Shown piece after piece: positions 35,203-45,384 of a stretch of 64,000 nucleotides of DNA (within the stretch, counting starts at the first letter, position 1; each line of letters opens with the position of its first letter). Source of the DNA: Streptomyces sp. NBC_00224 (GTDB lineage: Bacteria; Actinomycetota; Actinomycetes; Streptomycetales; Streptomycetaceae); the NCBI RefSeq assembly GCF_041435195.1, contig NZ_CP108106.1:372001-436000 (forward strand), in the 5' to 3' direction. The position numbers and the translations under genes are program-made. The notes under the pieces were generated by a model, which saw nothing but the letters and a program-made list of their open reading frames with translations, was not told where the DNA came from and made no database searches.

Positions 35203-37016
35203 TGAGCTTGACTCTGTCGGTGATCTTGGAGTTTCCCGGTGCGACGGCGTGATCAACAGGCATGCTCGGGGCTGTTCCGCAGGCCGATGCAGTTGTCGAG
35301 GTACTCGTTGTCACTCCGTCCCCGTTCCGGTGAGCAAGTCCCTTCTCTGACCGTGCAGATCGCGCGGGCGAGCAATCCGGACGGTACGACGGCAATGTGG
35401 GTGCGGGACCGGCTGGACGGGCTGTGGCACGACGAGGACTTCGCCGGCTGGTACCCGCGCGACGGCCGTCCCGGCCTTTCGCCCGCTCAGCTGGCCACCG
35501 TCCGCGTGCTGCAGTTCCTGCTCGGTCTGTCGGACCGTCAGGCAGCGGAAGCGGTCCGCTGCCGCATCGATTTCAAGTACGCCCTGGCCATGGAGCTGGA
35601 CGATCCCGGCTTCCACCACAGCGTGCTGGCCGACTTCCGCGAGCGCCTCGCCCAGGACGACCGCGCCGACCGGCTCCTCGATCTGGCACTCGCCCGCTTG
35701 AAGGAGGCCGGACTCGTACGCGAGCGCACCACGCAGCGCACCGACTCTCCACCCACGTCCTGGCCGCGGTGCGCGACCTGACCCGGCTGGAACTGGTCAC
35801 CGAGGCGGTCCGTGCCGCACTGGAGGAGGTGGCCCGCACAGCCGGGCATCTGCTGATCGGCCTGGTGGACGAGGACTGGGGGCGCCGCTACGGCCGTCCG
35901 GTCCGGCTGGGCAAGAACCTCACCCGGCCCAAGACCAGGATCCTCGCCGCCGGCGACGATGCCTGCCGACTGCTGGAACGCCTCCACCGGCCCGGTCCGC
36001 AGGCCGAGGCCCTGCGGCAGGTCGTCGTGCAGAACCACTACCGCGACGCGGCGGGCCGCCTGCGCTGGCGCACTGCCGACGACGGCGGGCTGCCGCCCTC
36101 CTCGTCGGCCATCATCTCCCCCTACGACACCACCGCTCGCTACGTCCGTCATGGGCACATCATCCGTTGGAAGGGGTTCGCCGCCCATCTCACCGAGACG
36201 TGCGCCCCCGGCAGCGTCAACGTGATCACGGACGTGGCCACCACCTCGGCCGCCACGAGCGACGCCCAGGTGCTGCCCGGCCTCCGGGCTCGGCCGGCGC
36301 GGCGTGGGCTGCTGCCCGCCGAGCACCTGGTCGACGGCGGCTACACCTCGCTGGTCCACCTGGAACGAGCCGCAGCCGAACACCAGGTCACCGTCAGCGG
36401 ACCGCTGACGGTCAACCCCACCCGCCAGCACCGCCTGGGCGAGGGCTTCAGCCGGGACGACTTTCACATCGACTTCGACCGCCAGCAGGTCACCTGCCCG
36501 AATGGCAAGGTCAGCGCCGGCTGGCACGGCCCCTACCCGACCTCCGAGCTCGCCGGCGCACCCCTGATCGTGACCCGGTTCGCCAAGAACCAGTGCCAGC
36601 CGTCTCCGGACCCGCCCCGGTGCACCAGCGCCCCGGCCAGGAACGTGGGCTTTCCGCGAGAACTCCGCGACCTGCAGCTGTGAGTCCGCGCCGAGCAGCA
36701 GACGCCCGAGTGGAAGGCCCGCTACGCGGTCCGCTCCGGAGTCGAGGGCACTGTCAACGAGTTCGCCCACGGACACGGAATGCGCCGGTGCCGCTACCGA
36801 GGACAGCCCAAAGCCCATCTGCAGCACGTACTCACAGCCATCGCCGTGAACATCGAACGGCTCAGTGGCCAACCAGCAACCGAGGAAACCCCCGCAACGA
36901 GACCGCCGACCGCTTTCCAGATCTATCTCGACCAGCACGGGATCTCCCGCTCGAAGTCCTGGCGAACCCTGGGCACCTGACCTCAACCACCAAGATCACC
37001 GACAGAGTCAAGCTCA
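35203..37016 (+). mobile_element. IS1182-family insertion sequence
   Basis: Perfect 27-bp inverted repeats at 35203-35229 and 36990-37016 (TGAGCTTGACTCTGTCGGTG...). The 1.8-kb length suits IS1182. The transposase inside is broken. A truncated relative lies at 39540-39800. Confidence 0.85.
35353..36980 (+). pseudogene. IS1182-family transposase, frameshift plus internal stop
   Basis: The N-terminal DUF772-type domain ([48 protein letters not shown]) is in one frame to about 35745. The catalytic part is in another ([43 protein letters not shown]). The C-terminal EWKARYAVRSGVEGTVNEFA lies after an in-frame TGA at 36681-36683. A nearby disturbance at [15 protein letters not shown] suggests a further indel. 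The DDE order is recognisable but the protein cannot be made without repair. Confidence 0.8.
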
Positions 37017-37089
37017 TCGCGCGCCGCCACCGCGGCCGGGACAGCATGCTGGACCCCACCGGCTTCGGCGAACTGGTCCTCCGCCCGGG

Positions 37090-37274
37090 CCCGGTTCATC
37101 CTGCCGGATGTCGACGGTCCGCTCGCCGACATCGCCCGCACCGCCCGCCGCATGTCAGGCTCGGACCACGTCCGCCGGGGGTCCGTCGGCACTCCCTCGC
37201 CGACTTCCCAGAAGGAGGTGTTCCTGAACGAGGTCCCGGAGGAGCCCTCGCGCCTTCACGGGATTGGCCGATGA
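37090..37274 (+). pseudogene. Possible C-terminal gene fragment beside IS1182
   Basis: The frame reads RFILPDVDGPLADIARTARR, then MSGSDHVRRGSVGTPSP and KEVFLNEVPEEPSRL before TGA. It looks protein-like but has no start and no recognised family. It may be the tail of a gene interrupted by the IS. Confidence 0.25.
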
Positions 37275-37290
37275 ACCGCGACAGTCGACA

Positions 37291-37333
37291 AGCCTGGTGT
37301 CCCGCGCACGAACGATGCGCGGGACACCAGGCT
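37291..37333 (-). terminator. Intrinsic-type terminator of the collagenase gene
   Basis: Perfect 18-bp arms (37291-37308 and 37316-37333) with a seven-base loop. It lies 37 bp past the collagenase stop. Confidence 0.8.
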
Positions 37334-37370
37334 CTCCTGGCTCAGTTCTTGCCAGTGGCCGAGGCCCCGG

Positions 37371-39344
37371 TCAGCGGCCGCTGCGGGCCGGCAGTTGGCC
37401 GCACTTGCCGCCGGCGCACGTGCTCAGCCAGTCGGCGAAGTCGGCGTCGTACTTGGTGCCGATGGTGTCGCGGAGCAGGCTGTGCGCCGCATCGTACTCG
37501 CCTGCGCGGTAGTGGCCGAGCACAGTGGCCACATCCGCGGGGTGCGACTGGAGCATGTAGCGGACGCCGAGATAGCCCCACTGGTAGATGCGGGTGGTGT
37601 CGGCGTTTGCATAGGTGTTCTCGAAGAGCTGGCTGAGCTTGTAGGTGTTCTTGCCCGCCTCCTCGATCGCCCTGTCGTAGGTGACGCCGCGGTACGCGTA
37701 GGAGATGTACTCCGCGAAGCCCTCGACCCACATCACGGTCGGCGTGGTCTGCCCGGCCGCGAAGTCGCCGTGCATGTCGTACCGGCCGTCGAGGTAGTGC
37801 GTGTACTCGTGGTTGAGGTTCCAGATCTGGAAGGCACCGTCCTGGGCCCGCTGCTCGTAGGCGATGAAGCGCGGCTGGTTGCCCTGAGCGGCCGGGTCGC
37901 CTTCCAGGTATATGCCGCCGTTGTTGGTGTCGACGCCGAAGACGACACCGGCGTAGGTCTTGTAGTCGGTACTGGAGTTGAAGGCGACGATCTCAATGCT
38001 GGTGTTGTTGTCGTCCTTGACCGGACCGCTGTCCTTGACGATCTTGTGGAAGAACGGGTCCTGCTTCAGGGTGCTCTCGCACATGGCTGACAGTTCGGAC
38101 GCGGTCAGCTCCTGCGCGAGGATCTTCGCGCTCGGACCGCATGTGTGCTTGACCGTCAGCACGGCGTCGCGTACGCGGTTCTGCAGGTCACAGGTGTTGT
38201 ACTCGGCACAGCTCGCCTTGTCGTACTCGTTCGTCATCTCGGCGAGGCCGACCCAGAGCTGGGCGGTGCGTCCAGTCATCTGGCTGCGGCCGAGCAGCTC
38301 CTTGACCAACGGCGTAACGGTGCCCTTGAAGTCGGCGTGGCGCAGGAAGCGGCCGAGTTCGCGTCCGGCGTTGGCGGTCAGATAGGACTTGTCGGTGCCG
38401 AGCAGACCGTCGTGGGCAACGGCGAAGTCGCGCAGTCCGGTGAGGACGCTCGGGTCCGCCTTCACGGCTGCCACGAACTCCGGCACCTGGTGGCCGCGGA
38501 AGAGGACGGTGTAGGTGTTGTTGACCGCCGAGACCATCCAGTAGAACGGGTCGTACGACGCGTTGTAGTCCTTCAGCAGACGCTTGACCACGCCGAGGAA
38601 GCGGGCGTTCTCTCCGGAGCTGTCGATCAGGGTGACCGTCTCGGCCAGGGTCTGTCCGTTGGCCTCGGTGACGTCGAAGGCGTGGGACGAGCCGAAGAAG
38701 GCGTCCAGGGCGCCCTGACTGGCGCTCTTCAGCGTCGGGCCGTATTCGCCGACGTTCTCCGGCTGGTTGTACTGGATGTAGTAGCCGGCGCGCAGGTACA
38801 GCACCACCGGGGTCGCGTACGTGCTGTTGTTCCCCGGATAGTTGGCCGCGACGTCCTTGAGCGCGTTCGCCACCGTGACCATCTGTTCCTCGCGGAAGAG
38901 AGCCTTGGAGTCCTGACCGGTGACGCTGAACAGCGTGTTGATACAGGCGGTTTCCGATTTCTTGATCTGCTCGACCAGGGCGGCGCCGGACTTCGAGGTG
39001 AAGTCGCTGACGTTGCAGCCCGCCGCGGTCTTCGCCGCCGAGTGGGCCTGCTTGCGCTCTGCGGCGTTCTGGGCTGCGGGGAGCGGAGGGCGTTGCGCGG
39101 AGTTCGAGGTCTTCGTGGCCGATCGCGCGGGGTCGGCTGCGTGTCCGGGAGCGAGATCGGCGGCAAGCACGGTGGCGGAGGCGGGCTGCGGGCCAGGGAT
39201 CGACCTCGGTACGGGCTTGGGTGCCCCGGCGTCGGCCGGAGCCGCCGCGCCGTTGGGCGCGAGCATGGTGAGCCCCAGGGTGGCGGCAGCCACGGTAGGT
39301 ATCAGCAGTTGGGCGAGATTCTTGAGTGTGGGGGGTCTGCGCAT
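37371..39344 (-). CDS. Secreted M9-family collagenase-type metalloprotease
   Basis: 657 residues from ATG 39344 with GGAGG upstream. The signal peptide (NLAQLLIPTVAAATLGLTML APNGAAA) is followed by a Pro/Ala-rich linker. The long activator-like helical region contains paired Cys (AAGCNVSDFTSKSG, KSETACINTLFSV). The catalytic domain shows NLNHEYTHYLDGRYD (HEYTH, near residue 510) and WVEGFAEYISYAYRG with the zinc-binding Glu. This is the Vibrio/Streptomyces M9A layout without C-terminal PKD or collagen-binding domains. It probably degrades collagenous or gelatinous protein outside the cell. Confidence 0.9.
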   Translation of the reverse strand: MRRPPTLKNLAQLLIPTVAAATLGLTMLAPNGAAAPADAGAPKPVPRSIPGPQPASATVLAADLAPGHAADPARSATKTSNSAQRPPLPAAQNAAERKQAHSAAKTAAGCNVSDFTSKSGAALVEQIKKSETACINTLFSVTGQDSKALFREEQMVTVANALKDVAANYPGNNSTYATPVVLYLRAGYYIQYNQPENVGEYGPTLKSASQGALDAFFGSSHAFDVTEANGQTLAETVTLIDSSGENARFLGVVKRLLKDYNASYDPFYWMVSAVNNTYTVLFRGHQVPEFVAAVKADPSVLTGLRDFAVAHDGLLGTDKSYLTANAGRELGRFLRHADFKGTVTPLVKELLGRSQMTGRTAQLWVGLAEMTNEYDKASCAEYNTCDLQNRVRDAVLTVKHTCGPSAKILAQELTASELSAMCESTLKQDPFFHKIVKDSGPVKDDNNTSIEIVAFNSSTDYKTYAGVVFGVDTNNGGIYLEGDPAAQGNQPRFIAYEQRAQDGAFQIWNLNHEYTHYLDGRYDMHGDFAAGQTTPTVMWVEGFAEYISYAYRGVTYDRAIEEAGKNTYKLSQLFENTYANADTTRIYQWGYLGVRYMLQSHPADVATVLGHYRAGEYDAAHSLLRDTIGTKYDADFADWLSTCAGGKCGQLPARSGR

Positions 39345-39539
39345 GGGGATGGCCTCCAGGCCGGTCGGCAGCCGTGCGTGGGGCACGGCAGTGGGGGGTG
39401 CGGACCGCAATGGCAACGGAAGTTGAGCCCTTCCGGAGCCGGCATGCCCGCGGAAAGTGTGACCGTACAATTTCACAGTTCACATGGCAGTTAAAGGGGG
39501 CTGCAGGCAACAGAAGAAACTGATGAGCCGTCAGTGGTG

Positions 39540-39800
39540 GGATTCTGTCCGGGATTTGGAGATTCCCGACGAAATCACATGATCATCAGACATGCCCATG
39601 CCCGCTTCCGGTCTCGACCGCCACCCTTGAGGTGAGCCGGCGTCCCTCCATCCCCCACTCTGGTGCGCGGATTCCGCCCCGGACCGCACGGGTGGCACGG
39701 CGGTACGGGTGAGCAACCCCGGTGGCACGACGGCGACATGGGTACGGGACCGGCCGGCCGGGCCGTAGAGCGGCGAGGACTTCACCGGCCGGTCGCAGGT
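39540..39800 (+). pseudogene. Second IS1182 copy, left-end remnant
   Basis: Compared with the element at 35203, the stretch TTGGAGATTCCCG and a later frame reading SNPGGTTATWVRDRPAGP align with its left end and N-terminal [18 protein letters not shown]. The transposase frame stops soon after and the right end is missing. Confidence 0.55.
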
Positions 39801-40418
39801 GAAGCAGAAGGCCGCTGGACGACGCCGCCCGCGAGTCTGGCTTTCTCGGGCGGCTCTGTCAGCGATCACGGGGAACCCTCACGGGCGGTAAGGATCCTGT
39901 TCGATTCACAGTGCGAACCGGTGTGAACTGACGCTCCCTCATGTCCTGCGACAGAGGACTGGAGGCTCCTGTCCGGGGCGACGTACTGGGCATGGACGGA
40001 CCTCAACTCTCCTGGCCGGACATGCTGTTCGCGGGAATCCCGGTGGTCGTCGAGGCGACCGTGTGTGCCAGGAGCCCGCCGGACTCCTCACCTGACCTTC
40101 GCCGAGCACGACAGCTACTTCCGAGGCGGTCACCCCAGGGCCGAGACAGGACACGCTGAACTCAAGACCCAGCCCACCGCGATCCCCGGAGACGGAGACG
40201 ACGGCAAAGACGATCACTACGCATCGGAGCATGCAGCATGCCAGACCCTCATCCTGGCCACCTCCCCCGCACCGAACAGCAAGCTCAACGCCAGCCTGGC
40301 CTCCATTGAAGGGCTCGAAGCACCGACCCACGAAGTGTTCTGACCCGTCTGAGCAAGCTCTCTCTATGGCCTGACCTGTACCAAAGCCTGGGACCCACAG
40401 ACCCTCCGGATCCGTGGA
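39801..40418. other. Interval of unassigned sequence
   Basis: Open frames exist on both strands (plus 40065-40343 and minus 39939-40331), but no start signal, motif or family supports either. Probably decayed sequence behind the IS1182 remnant. Confidence 0.3.
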
Positions 40419-40634
40419 CTATTCAGCAGGAAGCATGACGTTCAAGACCACTGACGAGGCGCGGTGTTCCTCGCAGACAGCCCACCAACTGTCGCCACCC
40501 TTGTCCTTCACATGGACGCTCCAAGTCGCTTCGTGGCTACAAGGAGCGCCCCAAGCGCAGCGCTGTTCGTGAGACTCCGTACCAGGAGCATGCTTCTGCT
40601 GGTCCCACCTGATCGGTTGCTCGACAAGTTCCAC
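40419..40634 (-). CDS. Small putative zinc-binding protein
   Basis: 71 residues from GTG 40634. The part CAWGAPCSHEATWSVHVKDK then WWAVCEEHRASSVVLNVML has two Cys-x5-Cys/Cys-x2-His pairs that could bind one zinc, as in small Streptomyces zinc-ribbon proteins. The N-terminal 25 residues are less convincing, so the start may be further in. Function unknown. Confidence 0.4.
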   Translation of the reverse strand: MELVEQPIRWDQQKHAPGTESHEQRCAWGAPCSHEATWSVHVKDKGGDSWWAVCEEHRASSVVLNVMLPAE

Positions 40635-40657
40635 GAGACCAGTGAAGCGCCTCTCGC

Positions 40658-40858
40658 TGGCTGCCGCCGCTCATCGGCATGGGCGGCCAGCTTGCCATCC
40701 TCGACCGCGCCGAAGCCCTCACCCGCGACGTCCTGCTCGACGCCACCCGCTACCTCGACCTTCCCGTGGCAGACGAGAACGACAAGACATGGTGGCAGAG
40801 CCGTGTCCATTCACATTCGCCATGGACCCGGCATGCCCGTCGTCGCCGGTTCCGGTGA
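40658..40858 (+). pseudogene. C-terminal fragment of an unknown protein
   Basis: The frame reads WLPPLIGMGGQLAILDRAEA, then LTRDVLLDATRYLDLPVADE and NDKTWWQ. It is clearly protein-like but lacks a start, and the last 20 residues are Arg/His-rich read-through. No family is recognised. Confidence 0.3.
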
Positions 40859-41139
40859 CTCGCCGACTCACCGACTCGCGTGAGCGCATACAGGGACATT
40901 CCCCGGAAGAAGACCACGTCGGTCTCCTCGTTGTGCGGGAACTGACCGTGTACCCGGCCGAGGGGACCGGGTATCCAGTGCTTCATGCCGACACCGTAGA
41001 AGACCGCGCTGACACCGCTCCACAATTGCGACACCTAGCCATGCCGCGGCGAGGCAGAACCGCACGACTCCCGAGCGGTACGTTTCGCCGCCCCGCAGCG
41101 ACGGCAGGAACTGAAGTGACGCCGTAAATAGGAGGGGTT
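40859..41139. other. Interval without a supported gene
   Basis: It separates fragments. A ribosome site for the next gene (AGGAGGGG) lies at about 41130. Confidence 0.3.
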
Positions 41140-41400
41140 GTGGTGCAGGACGACTTACTCGTGGTGGGCTTCGACCTGGAGACGAGGCGAGAGGTGCACG
41201 TCGCGGAGCGGCCACCAGAGCAGTGGAAGCGGCTTGGCTACGGCGGCACAGGCCAGCTGGTGTGCTTCTACTGCTTCCACGGGTTCGAGGCCGCCTCGGG
41301 CACCCGGGTGTCGCTGGTGACGCGGGGACGCCTGGGCGGCTCTTCTCCCCTGGAACGGCACCCGGGTTCTTGCTCGCGCCGTAGAACGCCACGTTGGTGA
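41140..41400 (+). pseudogene. CoiA-like/zinc-binding hypothetical protein, 3' truncated
   Basis: GTG 41140 follows a strong AGGAGGGG. The frame reads VQDDLLVVGFDLETRREVHV, AERPPEQWKRLGYGGTGQLV, CFYCFHGFEAASGTRVSLVT and RGRLGG. The Cys-x2-Cys followed by a GRxGG stretch resembles the N-terminal zinc domain of CoiA-like proteins found in actinobacteria. The frame then degenerates after about 70 residues. Probably cut by a deletion near 41350. Confidence 0.4.
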
Positions 41401-41494
41401 ACCTCATCGATGTAGAGGCGTTGAGGTGATTGTAGAAGGCGAGCTTGCCGCGTCCGAAGCCGACGAACAGCCAGAACACACCGAGAGTGGCGGT

Positions 41495-41796
41495 GTTCTG
41501 CAGCAGGGACCGTCTCCCACCAGGACGGCATCGGCACGGGCCTCGACGCCCGGCTCACGATGAGCCCGAAGGGCCCCTCGGTCACCTTCATCGACGAGGC
41601 CGACGGCAGCCAGGTCGCGCGACTGGGCACAGTCAACCGCAGTCACCCCAAACTCCCCGGCTCGGCCGGTATCTACGCCGAGATCGTGCAGCCGTCCAGC
41701 TGGGACCCGCAGCTGAAGTCCAAGACCCAGGGCGGCCCCACACAGTACGCGTACACCGACTTCCCCAAGCTCCCCAAGGGCTGCCCGCTGTACTGA
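41495..41796 (+). pseudogene. Conserved hypothetical protein, C-terminal fragment
   Basis: The frame reads HQDGIGTGLDARLTMSPKGP, SVTFIDEADGSQVARLGTVN, HPKLPGSAGIYAEIVQPSSW and ends GCPLY. The protein-like composition is strong, but the 5' part is missing. It resembles exported Streptomyces proteins of unknown role. Confidence 0.4.
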
Positions 41797-41977
41797 CCCG
41801 CCCCTCCACCCGCCCAGAAGCAGCCCCTCCGGCCGGGAGCCACCGCGTCGCGGTGGCTCCCGGCCGCATCCGCTTGACGCACTGGCGGGTGAGCCGCCGG
41901 CGGCGAGGACACCGTCAACGGCGCCCGCGTGCGCTACTGGCGCGTCCACGACCGCACCGCCACTGAACTGTGCTCGA

Positions 41978-42337
41978 TCACAGTCCGGTGGCCAGCCAGA
42001 TGGTCACGGCTGCGGTGGCAATCAGGGCGAGGTTGAGTGTGATCCGGCGGTCGCCGATGGTCAGGTGGACGGCGACCGCACCGATTTGCAGGGAAACGAA
42101 GCCGATGGCCGCGGCTGACGCCAGCGAGGCAACGACACCCGTCAGCGGTGGCAGGATCAGTCCGGTCGCGCCGAGTATTTCAACCGTTCCCAACGCCCTG
42201 ACGACGGGCAGCGGCATGCGGTCGACCCAGGCCATCATCGGTCGGAGTTGATCGCGGCTGCGGATCAGCTTCATCGTGCCCGCGTACAGGTAGAAGAGGG
42301 AGAGAAATCCCGCGGCGATCCAATAGGCGATGTTCAT
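41978..42337 (-). CDS. DoxX-family membrane protein
   Basis: 119 residues with four membrane helices. Family marks are the early FLSLFYLYAGTMKLIRSRDQ, then PLPVVRALGTVEILGATGLI LPPLTGV and the final helix TAAVTIWLATGL. DoxX-like proteins act in membrane redox or sulfur metabolism, with few defined substrates. The full length is present. The downstream neighbour is decayed, so it stands alone. Confidence 0.85.
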   Translation of the reverse strand: MNIAYWIAAGFLSLFYLYAGTMKLIRSRDQLRPMMAWVDRMPLPVVRALGTVEILGATGLILPPLTGVVASLASAAAIGFVSLQIGAVAVHLTIGDRRITLNLALIATAAVTIWLATGL

Positions 42338-42524
42338 GGTTCCCGTTCATGGGCCACCGGCCAGCGGAGCCCCATCGATTGCGTCGATTGTCAAAGAAGC
42401 CCTGTCGAAGGCCCGGTGCGGCCGTCCGAGGGGCCCGGACGCCGAAAGGCGAGCCGCGCCGCGGCCCGGTCGGTCGGTCGGAGAGAAAGCCGGCGGGCCG
42501 TGCGGCCCGGCGGTTTCAGGCAGG

Positions 42525-43008
42525 CTCGGTCGCGTAGCGGTTCATCGCACCGATGGCGGCCTGTGGCGTCAGCCGTCGTCCGCCGGCGAGTACGTCCGAG
42601 AGGTCTCGGACGTACTGCGCGTACAGGCCGGGGGTGAAGGTGCTGAGCAGGACGGCCAGCTGGTCGGTCGAGGTGGCGTAGGGAATGCGGGGTACCGGGC
42701 AAGCCCATCATGAGCGTGCCCCCGGTGGCGTCGTGGTCCTCGCGTCCCCGACGGTGAAACGCACGGTGCCGCAAAGGCCGGAGAAGCCCTCGTCGTGTCG
42801 GGCGTGGCTGGGGCGGTGGCGGTCCCTGGGCGTGCGGAACGAGGACGGATTCGGCGATGGCGAGGCGGTGCCCGGTGCGGCTGCCGCCCTGTGGAACGCG
42901 CATGGGCGTGATGCCCACAACGGTCGTCTCGCCGTCGCTGGGACCCGCCACCGATACCGCGGTGTCGGCCTGCGGCCCGCTGGGCTTGGCTTCGTCGGTC
43001 ATGCTCAC
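42525..43008 (-). pseudogene. Cupin-domain protein, several frameshifts
   Basis: It starts MSMTDEAKPSGPQADTAVSV, with MRVPQGGSRTGHRLAIAESV then in shifted frames GLCGTVRFTVGD and GGTLMMGLPGTPH, and ends SETSRTYSPADDG/VRDLSDVLAGGRRLTPQAA. The parts reconstruct a cupin with two beta-barrel motifs (His-x-His-like region, PGTPH). At least two indels break it. Divergently placed from the LysR fragment at 43084, the usual pairing of a small enzyme and its regulator. Confidence 0.55.
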
Positions 43009-43083
43009 GAGTGCACCGCCTGGGCCTTGTCCGTGTCCAAGACCTATCCCGCGACGCCGTTACCTGGTGGGTATCGTTGCAGC

Positions 43084-43383
43084 GTGGAGCTACCGACCTT
43101 GCGCTACTTCGTGGCCGTCGCCGAGGAACTTCACTTCGGCTGGGCTGCCACCCGACTGCACATGCCCCAGCCGCCGGGCCGGGCATCCAAGCAGTCGGAG
43201 GCCCATGTCGGGGCCCTGCTGTTCGCCCGCTCACCGGCCTATGTCACGCTCACACCGGTGGGCACGACCCCACCCGCCCCGTCAGGATCTGACACAGCGC
43301 CACCGTCCCCCACCCGTGACTGCGCCCCGCCACCGGCACCCCCGCCCCGTACCGTCACCGTACGCCCAGCAGCCCAGCGGTGA
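43084..43383 (+). pseudogene. LysR-family regulator, N-terminal fragment
   Basis: GTG 43084. The HTH reads VELPTLRYFVAVAEELHFGW, then AATRLHMPQPPGRASKQSEA and VGALLFARSPAYVTLTPVG. The recognition helix carries changes from the LysR consensus (QPPLSRAIKQLE), and the effector domain is replaced by low-complexity Pro/Arg. Inactive. Confidence 0.6.
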
Positions 43384-44071
43384 CCGGGCACCAGCGGGGC
43401 TGCACAATCCCCGGCAGCAACAATCCCGGGGCACCCTGCCACGGAACATGGCGGGCGGAGCCTCGGGGTGTGCGGCCCCCAGGCAAGGGGCAACCTGAAG
43501 CCACACGTTGATTCTCTCCAAACCCCTCAAGCGCGGTGATTCCGGTCCAAGTGCGCACTTGGGCGACGACCGCGATGCTCTCCGCCAAGTCGGCGGACCC
43601 CAGCAACGGTGCGGCTATCCGCGGCCCTTGCCGGTGCGGCAGCGGCGGGCTGCGAAGCCTGAGGCACTGTCGCAGACAGTGGTCGCAACAGGCTCTGGTG
43701 TGGTGGCGTCTTCGCCCGTTTGACCAGTGATCGACATGCGGTTTCCATGCAGAGGCAAATCCGGAATCATCGCTATTGATCGTCGTTTTTGAGGGTGACG
43801 GCCGTGGCCAATGCGAACCCGCCGCGGTAGTCACCATCTCGGGCGAGCGAAAGCGTGTCGCTATGTCTGATGTGAAAGCAGTCGAACTTCAGTGTCCATT
43901 CCGTAAGCGCTACATGGGGCAAGGCGAGGTGAGCAACCTCGCCAAGCACCTCGAAAGAGATTGCAGCTCGATCAACAGGGACGGCACAAACACCCACCAT
44001 TCAATCGCCTCGTGTCCCATCATCATCGACGTGGCGCCCGGAGGCGGCGGGTACGGCGTTGGGGTCTCCCT
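43384..44071. other. Interval of unassigned sequence
   Basis: Plus frame 43776-44087 and minus frame 43773-44000 overlap; neither has a ribosome site or a recognised family. Probably remnants around the IS5 insertion. Confidence 0.3.
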
Positions 44072-44073
44072 AA

Positions 44074-44885
44074 GGGCCGTCCCGTAAGTGATCTGGCCGT
44101 GGGATGATCACGGCCGTGGCTGGTGTGATCACGGCGTCTGAGCCGTCCTGGATAGCCCCGTGCGCCGGGCTAAGCCCGCGCGCCTTCGGCAAGTTGATGA
44201 GGCAGCTGCGCCGCGAAGGCGGAGACGCGCCGGGCCGAGGCCGACCCTGGAAGCTGTCCCTGGAAGACCGGGTGCTACTGGTGGCCGCTTACTGGCACAC
44301 CAACTTGACTTTGCGCCAACTCGCGCCGCTCTTCGGAGTGTCGAAGTCCACCGCCGATCGCGTCATCGACCATCTCGGCCCCAGACTCGCGCTTGCCCCG
44401 CGTAGGCGATTCGCCAAGGACGCGGTGCTGATCGTGGACGGGACGCTGGTACCCACCCGCGACCACCAGGTCGCCGAGCAGTCGAAGAACTATCGCTACT
44501 CGACGAACCACCAGGTGGTCATCGACGCCGACACCCGCCTGGTCGTGGTGGTGGGCCGACCCCTGCCCGGCAACCGCAACGACTGCAGGGCATGGGAGGA
44601 ATCCGGGGCCAAGGCCGCCGCCGGCCGAACAACCACGATCGCCGACGGCGGCTACCCCGGAACCGGCCTCGTCATCCCGCACCGCCGCCCCAGAGGCGGC
44701 GAACTGACTGACTGGCAGGCCGAACACAACCACGACCACAAACGGGTTCGCGCCCGCGTCGAGCACGTCTTCGCCCGGATGAAGACTTGGAAGATCCTGC
44801 GCGACTGCCGCCTGAGAGGCGACGGTGTGCGCCACGCGATGCACGGCGTTGCCCGCCTGCACAACCTCGCTCACACGGGATGACT
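44074..44885 (+). mobile_element. IS5-family insertion sequence (left end clear)
   Basis: The left end GGGCCGTCCCGTAAGTGATC is of the type that flanks this transposase group in Streptomyces. The transposase is complete, but a matching inverted right end is not visible after 44883, so the right end may be truncated. Confidence 0.55.
44104..44883 (+). CDS. IS5-family transposase
   Basis: 259 residues from ATG 44104; GTG 44116 is an alternative. The N-terminal helical part (WHTNLTLRQLAPLFGVSKST then ADRVIDHLGPRL) is an HTH of the DUF4096 type. The DDE catalytic domain has VLIVDGTLVP (Asp), TIADGGYPGTGL (Asp) and RARVEHVFARMKTWK (Glu). No stop or frameshift is present, so it is the only full-length uninterrupted DDE transposase in the window. 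Confidence 0.9.
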   Translation: MITAVAGVITASEPSWIAPCAGLSPRAFGKLMRQLRREGGDAPGRGRPWKLSLEDRVLLVAAYWHTNLTLRQLAPLFGVSKSTADRVIDHLGPRLALAPRRRFAKDAVLIVDGTLVPTRDHQVAEQSKNYRYSTNHQVVIDADTRLVVVVGRPLPGNRNDCRAWEESGAKAAAGRTTTIADGGYPGTGLVIPHRRPRGGELTDWQAEHNHDHKRVRARVEHVFARMKTWKILRDCRLRGDGVRHAMHGVARLHNLAHTG

Positions 44886-44952
44886 CCCGCCGCATGCGGG
44901 ACCTGAAAGGTTCCCGGGAGACGCTCCCCACCTCGCGGTCTCGCAGGAGAAA

Positions 44953-45384
44953 TCAGGCGAGGCAGAACTCGTTGCCCTCGATGTCCTGCATCGTGATGCA
45001 CGACTCATTGACGCCATCCGCACGCTGCGTCAGCACGTGCTTCGCGCCGAGCGCCATCAACCGTGCGCATTCGGCCTCGAGTGTGGCCAGGCGCTCCTCG
45101 CCCACGAGCCCGACGCCGGCCCGCACATCGAGATGCACCCGGTTCTTGACGACCTTGCCTTCGGGAACTCGCTGGAAGAGCAGGCGCGGAGCCACACCCG
45201 AGGGATCAGTGCACGCGAAGTAGATCGCATCCTCGGGCGGCAGCGAGCGGAAGCACTCCTCCCACGTGGCGAAGCCCTCCGGGACCGCCGGCATGACGTA
45301 CCCCAGCACCTCGCACCAGAAGGCGGCGAGGCGCACAGGCTCCGCGCAGTCGAAGGCTACTTGGAACTGTTTGATCGTTGACAT
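44953..45384 (-). CDS. VOC-family (glyoxalase-fold) protein
   Basis: 143 residues from ATG 45384. The sequence FQVAFDCAEPVRLAAFWCEV LGYV, IYFACTDPSGVAPRLLFQRV, VKNRVHLDVRAG and ITMQDIEGNEFCLA shows the two beta-alpha-beta-beta-beta units of the glyoxalase_6 type. VHLDV supplies a metal-ligand His and EGNEFC a Glu. It may be a dioxygenase, a lyase or a resistance-type binding protein. Single gene. Confidence 0.85.
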   Translation of the reverse strand: MSTIKQFQVAFDCAEPVRLAAFWCEVLGYVMPAVPEGFATWEECFRSLPPEDAIYFACTDPSGVAPRLLFQRVPEGKVVKNRVHLDVRAGVGLVGEERLATLEAECARLMALGAKHVLTQRADGVNESCITMQDIEGNEFCLA

